NCBI GenBank assembly: GCA_003167305.1
Contig: PMTP01000131.1
Location: 1-6,575 of the forward strand
DNA: 6,575 nucleotides
Direction of reading: 5' to 3'
Source: Acidobacteriaceae bacterium
GTDB lineage: Bacteria > Acidobacteriota > Terriglobia > Terriglobales > Acidobacteriaceae
Under the pieces are notes generated by a model. The model did no database searches. It was given only the letters and a program-made list of their open reading frames with translations, and had not been told where the DNA came from. The translations under genes were made by a program, and so were the position numbers. Below, one piece after another: positions 1-4,289 of this stretch. Each line of letters opens with the position of its first letter. The first letter of the stretch is position 1.

Positions 1-603
1 CAGGCCCAGCGCGTGCGCGACTCGCGCGGTGCGCCGGAGTTCGTCTTCAACCCCCGCCTCGGCGAAACCTACCAGGAGGCCCTGGACATCAAGGGCAATC
101 CCTCGCCCGATCTGGATTGGTACGAGACCAAAAACAAGGTTACCGGCGAGACTGCGCGCTACACCGTCGCCCACTGGTGCACCACCGAAGCCCGCTTCCG
201 GAATCACCTGAAGAAGATCAAGCCGGAAGCCGCGGCCAAGCTGATCCCGCTCGACAATATGCTGGTCCGCATCACGCAGCAGGACGTGGTCTACCGCCGC
301 TACCTCGACCCCGCCCACCGCGCCTTCATCCCCGACTTCGGCGTATCTATCACCGTCAGCGACGAAGCCGGCAAGGCAACCCACTACGCCATCAGCCGCC
401 AGTTGGTCATGTTCTGCGTAGAGCGCCGCAAGGCCTGGCGGATGCTGCAATCGAAGGCGGGAATTGTGAACAAGGAGTACGCCGCCCAGCGCGCAATCCT
501 GGCCGAAGTAGACGCCGGCAAACAGCCGCTGGACGAGTTCCTGGCCAGCGCCCACGAGCTACTGAAAGAGCGCCTGGCCGGAGGCGTGCTGGCCAAGGCG
601 TAA
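1..603 (+). CDS. Hypothetical protein, 3' part of a gene cut by the window edge
   Basis: The frame is open from the first base (Q-A-Q-R before a possible GTG at 13) and ends at TAA 601-603, giving 200 visible codons. The GTG at 13 has no Shine-Dalgarno sequence before it, so the true start is probably upstream and the gene is 5'-partial. The protein is soluble and rich in Lys, Arg and Glu, with no signal peptide or membrane segment. A motif around LDWYETKN is followed by a basic stretch (RNHLKKIKPEAA) and a helical C-terminus ending LAKA. GC-rich third codon positions support real coding. I do not recognise the family and assign no function. It appears to end its transcription unit, because a strong hairpin with a T-rich tail lies about 140 bp downstream. 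Confidence 0.75.
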   Translation, partial: QAQRVRDSRGAPEFVFNPRLGETYQEALDIKGNPSPDLDWYETKNKVTGETARYTVAHWCTTEARFRNHLKKIKPEAAAKLIPLDNMLVRITQQDVVYRRYLDPAHRAFIPDFGVSITVSDEAGKATHYAISRQLVMFCVERRKAWRMLQSKAGIVNKEYAAQRAILAEVDAGKQPLDEFLASAHELLKERLAGGVLAKA

Positions 604-613
604 ATTCGCTGTC

Positions 614-663
614 GTCCTGAGCGGAGTTTGGCGCGCTCTTTGCGCCAAACGGAGTCGAAGGAC
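614..663. repeat. Intergenic inverted-repeat element 1 (GTCCTGAGCGGAG...GGAGTCGAAGGAC type)
   Basis: A perfect 9-bp stem (gtttggcgc 626-634 and gcgccaaac 642-650) closes a 7-nt loop. Outside it, gtcct (614-618) pairs with aggac (659-663). The outer text, cctgagcggag and ggagtcgaaggac, matches from memory a short intergenic element very common in acidobacterial genomes; this is unverified here. It is not coding on either strand. It could be a REP-like dispersed repeat or a transcript-end structure. Confidence 0.6.
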
Positions 664-691
664 CTGCGGTTGCTTTTCGCCGCTTTGAAAG

Positions 692-711
692 GGCACGACT
701 TTAGTCGTGCC
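692..711. repeat. Short perfect palindrome, GGCACGAC/GTCGTGCC
   Basis: ggcacgac (692-699) and gtcgtgcc (704-711) form a perfect 8-bp stem around the 4-nt loop ttta; the central t-a could also pair. This is the second of three consecutive hairpins between the genes ending at 603 and 845. There is no T tract after it, so it is more likely a REP-like repeat than a terminator. Confidence 0.5.
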
Positions 712-743
712 GCATCGGCCAACAGCAATTCGAACCACACACG

Positions 744-779
744 AACGCGGACCACAAGGTCCGCGTTCTGTTTTTGGTT
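744..779 (+). terminator. Probable rho-independent terminator
   Basis: aacgcggacc (744-753) and ggtccgcgtt (758-767) make a perfect 10-bp stem with a 4-nt loop (acaa). It is followed by ctgtttttggttt (768-780), a T-rich tail on the plus strand. It fits termination of the gene ending at 603. Being symmetrical, it might also stop minus-strand transcription from the gene ending at 845, but the minus-strand tail is not T-rich. It could instead be one more copy of a dispersed palindrome that happens to precede Ts. Confidence 0.6.
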
Positions 780-844
780 TCCTGCGCGATTCTGGACCAC
801 GCAGTTTCGCAGATTCACGCGGTGAAAAACCCACTTCTCCCTTC

Positions 845-1516
845 CTAGTGCAATTTGATTCCATGAACAAGCCTCGGGCTGCCATCCGGCAGGTCGGCGG
901 CCGAAACGTCCACGGTCAATGCCCTTCCGTCCAATAGCACTATGTGCCATGCCAAATCGAAAGGAGCGGAATTGTTGGTCGGCCTCGGTCTTCCTTTTTC
1001 GACTATTACCTTCTCAACAAATCTAAGGCGCTTAACCTTTGCTCCGCGTTTAACCTTTGCTCCGCAGCAAAGGCTGCCGTCTTCGATTACACGAGCATAG
1101 TACCGAAGGAAATCGTGCCAGCGTTTGTCCTCGTCGCAGAGTGCAGTCGGCAAGCCGTACGCTTTGAGGAACTCCTGAAACTGTTTGCGAAACGTATCCC
1201 AAAACGCGAATTCGTAAAACATCTGATTCTCTTCGAGAATCTCCGCGTTACTGGCCAGGAGGATGCTCGTGTTACGAGCAACGAAACTTTCTACGAATTT
1301 ATCAACGCGCTGCAGAAATATCTCTGTCGTTCCAGGATTCGTCAAGTCGATGTGTAGGGCCCAATGGCAGTATATTTTGAAGGCGAAAGGAGCCGGGTCA
1401 GGAGGGTATTTCTCCAACAGCTTCCTTGACTCCGCAAGGATGTAAACAACCTGACACTCTTTCGAGATATCCTCGGAAACGGCAACCCGCAATTTATCGA
1501 TCAACTGATCCTTCAT
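845..1516 (-). CDS. Uncharacterised protein of 223 aa with internal 6-residue duplication
   Basis: The ATG at 1516-1514 is preceded by AGGAG (minus-strand complement of 1522-1526) at 5-nt spacing, and the frame ends at TAG 847-845. The protein is soluble, with no signal peptide. Its N-terminal half contains ECQVVYILAESRKLLE and FKIYCHWALHIDL (about residues 46-58). From memory this resembles a family of bacterial hypothetical proteins of about 200 aa with a conserved FYCdWxLH motif; this is unverified. The middle is helical and aromatic-rich, and the C-terminus is strand-like (WHIVLLDGRALTVDVSAADL). Residues 152-163 are a direct repeat, GAKVKR twice, caused by an 18-bp tandem duplication. The gene lies 84 bp downstream of the broken toxin on the same strand, so it may be an accessory-island neighbour. 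Function is unknown. Confidence 0.75.
   Translation of the reverse strand: MKDQLIDKLRVAVSEDISKECQVVYILAESRKLLEKYPPDPAPFAFKIYCHWALHIDLTNPGTTEIFLQRVDKFVESFVARNTSILLASNAEILEENQMFYEFAFWDTFRKQFQEFLKAYGLPTALCDEDKRWHDFLRYYARVIEDGSLCCGAKVKRGAKVKRLRFVEKVIVEKGRPRPTNNSAPFDLAWHIVLLDGRALTVDVSAADLPDGSPRLVHGIKLH
1032..1073. repeat. 18-bp tandem duplication plus adjoining palindrome inside a gene
   Basis: Sixteen bases, ttaacctttgctccgc, occur at 1032-1047 and again at 1050-1065, a period of 18 bp. This keeps frame and adds a second GAKVKR to the protein. The second copy also forms a palindrome with what follows: cctttgct (1054-1061) and agcaaagg (1066-1073) around ccgc. Slippage, or insertion of a small palindromic element, could explain it. 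Confidence 0.7.
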
Positions 1517-1521
1517 TCAGA

Positions 1522-1526
1522 CTCCT
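1522..1526 (-). promoter_or_regulatory. Ribosome binding site of the 223-aa gene
   Basis: On the minus strand AGGAG is followed by TCTGA and then ATG at 1516. The 5-nt spacing supports this ATG as the start. Confidence 0.6.
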
Positions 1527-1562
1527 GCTTTCTCCCGTCCGACCCTCATCAAAGCCGGGTGC

Positions 1563-1588
1563 CCCAGGTCCCGATTCTGGGACCTGGG
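1563..1588. terminator. Strong hairpin between broken toxin and downstream gene
   Basis: cccaggtccc (1563-1572) and gggacctggg (1579-1588) form a perfect 10-bp stem with a 6-nt loop (gattct). On the minus strand it starts 12 bp after the toxin stop codon and lies 46 bp before the next ATG. There is no T run on the minus strand, so it may be an attenuator, a processing site or a copy of a dispersed palindrome rather than a classical terminator. Confidence 0.45.
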
Positions 1589-1600
1589 ATAGCAATATCT

Positions 1601-1897
1601 TTAGACGCGTTCCTTCCAGTAACCGGGCCGTCTTTTGGCATGAGCAACGGCGACGATATAAACCTCGTCCTGCCAATCGAAAAACACGATAAAGTACGGA
1701 AACCTCTGTAGGACGACGCGACGGGTTCCATGCAGATATGCGGGATAACGAAGTGGAGATTCCGCTGCCGAGGAAAAGGCCGCCAGCAGATCGTCGCGAA
1801 ACCTGCGCGCCGCGGAGATGCTTCGCTCGGCGTACCAGACTGTCGATCGATTGGCCTAGCCGCGCCGTGCGGCTTCGTGAATCCGCAGTCCCTTCAT
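1601..1897 (-). pseudogene. RelE/ParE-type toxin gene interrupted by an in-frame TAG
   Basis: The ATG at 1897-1895 overlaps the antitoxin stop codon as ATGA. Reading the same frame to TAA 1603-1601 gives 98 codons, the usual size of a RelE/ParE toxin, with one in-frame TAG at codon 14 (1858-1856). The rest is a convincing toxin: WYAERSISAARRF (residues 21-33), then ESPLRYPAYLHGTRRVV, RFPYFIVFF and EVYIVAVAHAKRRPGYW near the C-terminus. Members of this family (PF05016) act as mRNA interferases or gyrase poisons and are held inactive by the co-transcribed antitoxin. Near the stop codon the shifted frame reads LGQSIDS, which restores the EL...WY pattern of helix 1. The lesion may therefore be a pair of compensating one-base indels rather than one substitution. 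No good start codon follows the stop, so it is probably inactive unless the TAG is suppressed or is an assembly error. Confidence 0.85.
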
Positions 1898-2124
1898 GGG
1901 CCTACGACGGCCAGCAAATCCGCCTCAACCTCGGCCAGCGAATAGGTCACTGCGGTCCCGGCCTTGATCTCCTCAACCCGGCGGGCAATCTCCGGCTCCC
2001 AAGCCGCTGCAATCTCGTCCTCACTAGCATCGGTGCTCTCCCACAGCAAGGTTGCTAGCAGAATCCGCTGATCCTCTGGCAGTTCCCGCGCGAATTGCTG
2101 GACTTCCTCGAAGGTATGCTGCAT
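1894..2124 (-). CDS. Addiction-module antitoxin, PF09720/TIGR02574 type
   Basis: This gene encodes 76 aa, full length for the family. It has an N-terminal helical segment (FEEVQQFARELPEDQRILLATLLWES, split by ELPEDQR) and the characteristic AAAWEPEIARRVEEIKAG in the middle, followed by a SLAEVEADL tail. In this family the C-terminal part wraps and neutralises a RelE/ParE toxin. The partner gene directly downstream overlaps by 4 bp (ATGA), the normal translationally coupled order of antitoxin then toxin. The antitoxin frame is intact although the toxin is broken. The start lacks a Shine-Dalgarno sequence; TACAAT lies so close to the ATG that the mRNA is probably leaderless. Codon use resembles the neighbours. 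Confidence 0.88.
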   Translation of the reverse strand: MQHTFEEVQQFARELPEDQRILLATLLWESTDASEDEIAAAWEPEIARRVEEIKAGTAVTYSLAEVEADLLAVVGP

Positions 2125-2130
2125 AGGGAG

Positions 2131-2136
2131 ATTGTA
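2131..2136 (-). promoter_or_regulatory. Putative -10 element (TACAAT) giving a leaderless antitoxin mRNA
   Basis: On the minus strand TACAAT (2136-2131) is followed by six bases, ctccct, and then the ATG at 2124. With usual -10 geometry (-12 to -7), transcription starts at the A of the ATG. No Shine-Dalgarno sequence exists here and no clear -35 is seen, both typical of leaderless promoters. Confidence 0.5.
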
Positions 2137-2141
2137 GCGCG

Positions 2142-2166
2142 AAATCGATTGCCGGATGTACGATTT
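2142..2166. promoter_or_regulatory. Candidate operator/promoter in the divergent intergenic region
   Basis: The 60 bp between the two divergent antitoxin genes contain an inverted repeat, aaatcg (2142-2147) and cgattt (2161-2166), separated by 13 bp. The right arm overlaps TACGAT (2159-2164), a possible plus-strand -10 for the gene at 2185; no convincing -35 was found. Antitoxins often autorepress, so this is a reasonable but weak operator candidate. Confidence 0.3.
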
Positions 2167-2170
2167 CTAG

Positions 2171-2177
2171 AGAAGGA
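2171..2177 (+). promoter_or_regulatory. Ribosome binding site that fixes the start at 2185
   Basis: AGAAGGA lies 7 nt before the ATG. An upstream in-frame TTG at 2095 has no such site and would add a stretch antisense to the neighbouring antitoxin. Confidence 0.6.
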
Positions 2178-2184
2178 TCAAACC

Positions 2185-2451
2185 ATGACCACAAAGATCG
2201 CTACCTTCCCGTTGCACTTGCCGGTTTCTCTCAAGACGGCTCTTGAGCACCTCAGCGACGGCGACGGAACCAGCATGAACCAATTTCTGGTGGTCGCCGC
2301 CGCGGAAAAGATTGCCGTCATGCAGACCGAGGAGTTCTTCCTGGAGTGCCGCAACCGCGCCGACCGCGAGGCCTTTCGTCGCATCCTCAATCGCCAGGGC
2401 GGAGAAGCTCCAGCCCCTGAAGACACGTGGGACAATTCTGTTTCCGTGTAA
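2185..2451 (+). CDS. Ribbon-helix-helix (HicB/CopG-like) antitoxin, apparently orphan
   Basis: The ATG at 2185 is preceded by AGAAGGA (2171-2177) at 7-nt spacing, so this start is preferred over an in-frame TTG at 2095 that would overlap the divergent antitoxin. The 88-aa product begins with a beta-strand segment (KIATFPLHLPVSLKTALEHL), followed by TSMNQFLVVAAAEKIAVM, the helix-turn-helix part of a ribbon-helix-helix DNA-binding fold (about residues 3-46). A charged tail (FLECRNRADREAFRRIL) follows. Proteins of this layout are dimeric DNA-binding antitoxins, usually encoded just before a PIN, HicA or similar toxin. No toxin frame follows; instead a repeat element begins about 40 bp after the TAA (2449-2451). 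It could still regulate its own promoter, or the diverging toxin-antitoxin pair, through the 60-bp shared region. Confidence 0.8.
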   Translation: MTTKIATFPLHLPVSLKTALEHLSDGDGTSMNQFLVVAAAEKIAVMQTEEFFLECRNRADREAFRRILNRQGGEAPAPEDTWDNSVSV

Positions 2452-2491
2452 GTGAAGCGGCACCGCGGACCCTCCTCATGAACAAAGCCAA

Positions 2492-2612
2492 GTCTCTGAC
2501 CGGATGAAATAGTGCTATAAGGGTGCGAGCGCGGGCTGGGAAGCCCGCGCTACAGCCGGTCAGGAGACCGGCGCTACACTTTTTACTGGTACATAACCAG
2601 ACGGTCAGAGAC
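2492..2612. repeat. MITE-like element with 11-bp terminal inverted repeat and internal hairpins
   Basis: gtctctgaccg (2492-2502) is exactly inverted as cggtcagagac (2602-2612). Inside are two GC-rich hairpins. The first is agcgcgggct (2528-2537) with agcccgcgct (2542-2551), a 10-bp stem with loop ggga. The second is gccggtc (2555-2561) with gaccggc (2566-2572), a 7-bp stem with loop agga. Each hairpin is followed by the same octamer, gcgctaca (2547-2554 and 2571-2578). A third small stem, ctggt/accag, spans 2586-2600. No target-site duplication is evident. Either the whole is a miniature transposon-like element, or it is a REP-like pair set between chance inverted repeats. Confidence 0.55.
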
Positions 2613-2664
2613 CTAGTTGAGATTTGGGTCTTCTCCATCCTTCCGCCAGAACACGCGAGAACTG

Positions 2665-2726
2665 GTTAACCATTTAACAGGTTAGCCACCGCTTCGCGGT
2701 GTTAGCGGGTTAGCAAGTTAGCGGGA
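2665..2726. repeat. Run of gttagc-type short repeats
   Basis: gttagcgg (2701-2708), gttagcaa (2709-2716) and gttagcgg (2717-2724) are three adjacent 8-bp copies. A fourth related unit, gttagcca, lies at 2681-2688, and gttaac at 2665-2670. Between them a hairpin, caccgc/gcggtg (2687-2692 and 2696-2701), interrupts the array. It is non-coding; slippage-generated repeats or an unidentified binding array are possible. Confidence 0.5.
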
Positions 2727-2789
2727 TCATTGCAGGCGTAACCTGCAGCGGCAAGCCTGCTGGTCTAGCCGGAGCAGGCGCAAAGGCTT

Positions 2790-2795
2790 TACAAT
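2790..2795 (+). promoter_or_regulatory. Possible -10 element for the membrane-protein gene
   Basis: TACAAT at 2790-2795 would place the transcription start near 2802 and give a leader of about 38 nt with GGAG (2832-2835) before the ATG at 2840. No -35 resembling TTGACA lies at the right distance, so this is tentative. Confidence 0.3.
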
Positions 2796-2839
2796 GCCGC
2801 CAGCCTCAAACAAGCCCTAGCGCGTATCTTCGGAGCATC

Positions 2840-3523
2840 ATGCCAGCCAATCTTCACCTTTTTGGGATCGTGCACCTTGCCATCCTCGCCGCGGTCCCTC
2901 TGCTTGCGGTCCTGCTTGTGGCTGTGCAGCGAAAGCTACCGCCCGGATCGAGAGCCGTGCGCGTTGCCCTGTCGCTGCTTCTCCTCCTCTGCACGATTCT
3001 GTATTACGGAAGCTTTGCCGCGCATGGCGAGCAGATGTTTCCCAACCATCTCCCCCTGGAACTCTGCGATATCTCACTGTGGCTGGTCATCCCCGCGCTG
3101 CTCACCCTCAAGCCGGCAATCTTCGACCTGGCTTATTACTTTGCATTGGCCGGAGCTTCGATGTCGCTGCTGACTCCTAACCTGACGGAGCCCTCTCTCT
3201 TCCTGTCGGTGCAGTTCTTTGCGGACCACGGCCTGCTCGTGACCGCCATGCTCTATCTTGTTTGGTCCCGGCAGGCGCGGCCGCGGGCGGGGTCGGCCGG
3301 CAGGGCGATGCTGGCATTTAACATCCTAATCGCCGTCATCGGCGCATTCGATTACATCTTCAAGACAAACTATATGTTCCTCAGAGCCAAGCCTGAGACC
3401 GTGTCGCTGCTCACGTTTCTTGGACCATGGCCGTGGTACATCGTGGCTGGCGACGGCGTCGCTTTCTCACTATTCCTGATCCTCTATCTTCCCTTTCGCG
3501 CGGCCAACGTGAATCCCTCGTAG
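2840..3523 (+). CDS. YwaF/TP0381 family (TIGR02206) integral membrane protein
   Basis: The 227-aa product is strongly hydrophobic with about seven membrane segments, at roughly residues 8-29, 41-60, 76-90, 92-112, 120-141, 155-177 and 199-219. Family signatures are visible: LPLELCDIS (71-79) before the third helix, DYIFKTNYMFLRAKP (171-185), and LGPWPWYI (194-201) leading into the last helix. Length is normal for TIGR02206, whose molecular function is not established. The start at 2840 has GGAG only 4 nt upstream, slightly close but acceptable, and the first helix begins right after it. The gene stands alone, converging on the PEP-CTERM gene, with no functional link evident from context. The family call rests on remembered motifs. 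Confidence 0.85.
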   Translation: MPANLHLFGIVHLAILAAVPLLAVLLVAVQRKLPPGSRAVRVALSLLLLLCTILYYGSFAAHGEQMFPNHLPLELCDISLWLVIPALLTLKPAIFDLAYYFALAGASMSLLTPNLTEPSLFLSVQFFADHGLLVTAMLYLVWSRQARPRAGSAGRAMLAFNILIAVIGAFDYIFKTNYMFLRAKPETVSLLTFLGPWPWYIVAGDGVAFSLFLILYLPFRAANVNPS

Positions 3524-3577
3524 CTCCATTGCCGCGCGCCTGTACCTCCCTTACTTTTCGGCAAGGGGGAAAGCAAT

Positions 3578-3611
3578 GCACGGGCGCTCAGCACGGGCGC
3601 TCCAGGAGCGC
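3578..3611. repeat. 12-bp direct repeat and small hairpin
   Basis: gcacgggcgctc occurs at 3578-3589 and 3591-3602, a period of 13 bp. The second copy then forms gcgctc/gagcgc (3597-3602 and 3606-3611) with a 3-nt loop. It lies between the stop of the membrane-protein gene and the convergent hairpin at 3635 and may help terminate plus-strand transcription, although no T run follows. Confidence 0.4.
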
Positions 3612-3622
3612 AGTACGGACCA

Positions 3623-3666
3623 CCCAAAACGCAACGCGGGAGATGGCCATACAGCCATCTCCCGCG
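3623..3666 (-). terminator. Probable terminator of the xylanase/PEP-CTERM unit
   Basis: cgcgggagatggc (3635-3647) and gccatctcccgcg (3654-3666) form a perfect 13-bp stem with a 6-nt loop (cataca), the strongest hairpin in the window. On the minus strand it begins 20 bp after the TAA of the PEP-CTERM gene and is followed by ttgcgttttggg, a moderately T-rich tail. It lies between two convergent genes and could act in both directions. Confidence 0.65.
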
Positions 3667-3686
3667 CGAGTACTGCCTGGGTTTGC

Positions 3687-4268
3687 TTACGAGCGCAGTG
3701 GGGCTGCCTGTCTACGCCAGCCGAAGAGCATCAAGAGGGCAAAGGGCAGGCTCATGAGAATCCAGGAAGCCGGCTCGGGGGTGATATCCACTTGCACCGG
3801 GTCTGAAAATGTTCCGGAGCCTACATAGCTGCCTGGGTCAAAGCTTGGGCTGTTTGGATCCTCAGAGAACAGGTCGTAGTCAATCGAGATGGTCCCAGTG
3901 AAGGAGACGTTTGCGGGATCGGTGGGGTAGAGATCAAACTCGCCCGTTCCTGTCATTGCAATCTGGTTCCACGGCGAAACGATCGTCGCGCTTTCCGGCG
4001 CCGGCCCGGCTACATAGAACTGGCTTGCGATATAGTCCGTGTAGCTTCCATAAATCGGAGTGCCAGTGAAATAGGAATCGGCCAGAACCACGTAGTCAGG
4101 CCCTCTGTCGGTGAGCGTAAAGCCCCAGCCCACCGTCGACCCGGGGGGTCCGGCTACGGTGCCGCCGACAGGGATGAGAGTGAGCGAGAGATCGTCAGCA
4201 TACGCCCCGACAGCAAGAGCCGCGGCAGCCATGAGCATCAACACAGATCGTTTTACAAAGCATTTCAT
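3687..4268 (-). CDS. PEP-CTERM sorting-domain secreted protein
   Basis: The 193-aa product has an N-terminal signal peptide: positive MKCFVKR, hydrophobic residues 8-20, and likely cleavage after AYA at 24. It ends in a classic PEP-CTERM tail: PEP at 164-166, a hydrophobic helix (SWILMSLPFALLMLFG, 168-183), then WRRQ. This tail is recognised by exosortase (EpsH/XrtA type), which cuts near the PEP and releases or anchors the protein at the surface. No exosortase gene is in the window. The mature part (25-160) is a beta-rich, Gly/Ser/Thr/Asp-rich sandwich of unknown function with no Cys, resembling small acidobacterial PEP-CTERM proteins. The start has AAGGAG (4284-4279) about 10 nt upstream. 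It begins 21 bp after the xylanase stop codon, so the two are very likely co-transcribed. Confidence 0.9.
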   Translation of the reverse strand: MKCFVKRSVLMLMAAAALAVGAYADDLSLTLIPVGGTVAGPPGSTVGWGFTLTDRGPDYVVLADSYFTGTPIYGSYTDYIASQFYVAGPAPESATIVSPWNQIAMTGTGEFDLYPTDPANVSFTGTISIDYDLFSEDPNSPSFDPGSYVGSGTFSDPVQVDITPEPASWILMSLPFALLMLFGWRRQAAPLRS

Positions 4269-4278
4269 TGGATGGCCT

Positions 4279-4284
4279 CTCCTT
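4279..4284 (-). promoter_or_regulatory. Ribosome binding site of the PEP-CTERM gene
   Basis: AAGGAG on the minus strand lies 10 nt before the ATG at 4268, inside the 21-bp gap after the xylanase stop. This supports separate initiation within a shared transcript. Confidence 0.55.
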
Positions 4285-4289
4285 TTGTC

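Larger units (their letters stand above)
2452..2839. other. Gene-free 388-bp region with repeats
   Basis: No credible coding sequence was found on either strand. From left to right it holds about 40 bp of unassigned sequence, a MITE-like element with an 11-bp inverted repeat (2492-2612), a short unassigned stretch, a gttagc-type repeat run (2665-2726), a small hairpin tgcagg/cctgca (2731-2736 and 2742-2747), and the leader of the downstream membrane-protein gene. Confidence 0.7.

Noticed and set aside
384..950. A long minus-strand open frame (188 codons)
   Set aside because: It overlaps two better-supported genes and the hairpin region, has Arg/Ser-rich shadow composition and crosses palindromic repeats.
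1494..1731. Two overlapping minus-strand frames of 60 codons
   Set aside because: They are out-of-frame readings of the broken toxin; the toxin frame itself explains the coding signal there.
2095..2184. N-terminal extension of the ribbon-helix-helix gene from a TTG
   Set aside because: It would run antisense to the intact antitoxin, has no ribosome binding site and adds residues foreign to the family; the ATG at 2185 has a good site.
2478..2507. A 9-codon frame ATG...TGA after the orphan antitoxin, as a toxin remnant
   Set aside because: It is too short and has no recognisable toxin sequence or ribosome binding site.
2665..2726. A CRISPR array
   Set aside because: Units are only 8 bp and directly adjacent, without spacers of even length; no cas genes are present.
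3427..3828. A plus-strand frame of 133 codons after the membrane protein
   Set aside because: It overlaps the end of the membrane-protein gene, the hairpins and the PEP-CTERM gene; its composition is that of an out-of-frame shadow.
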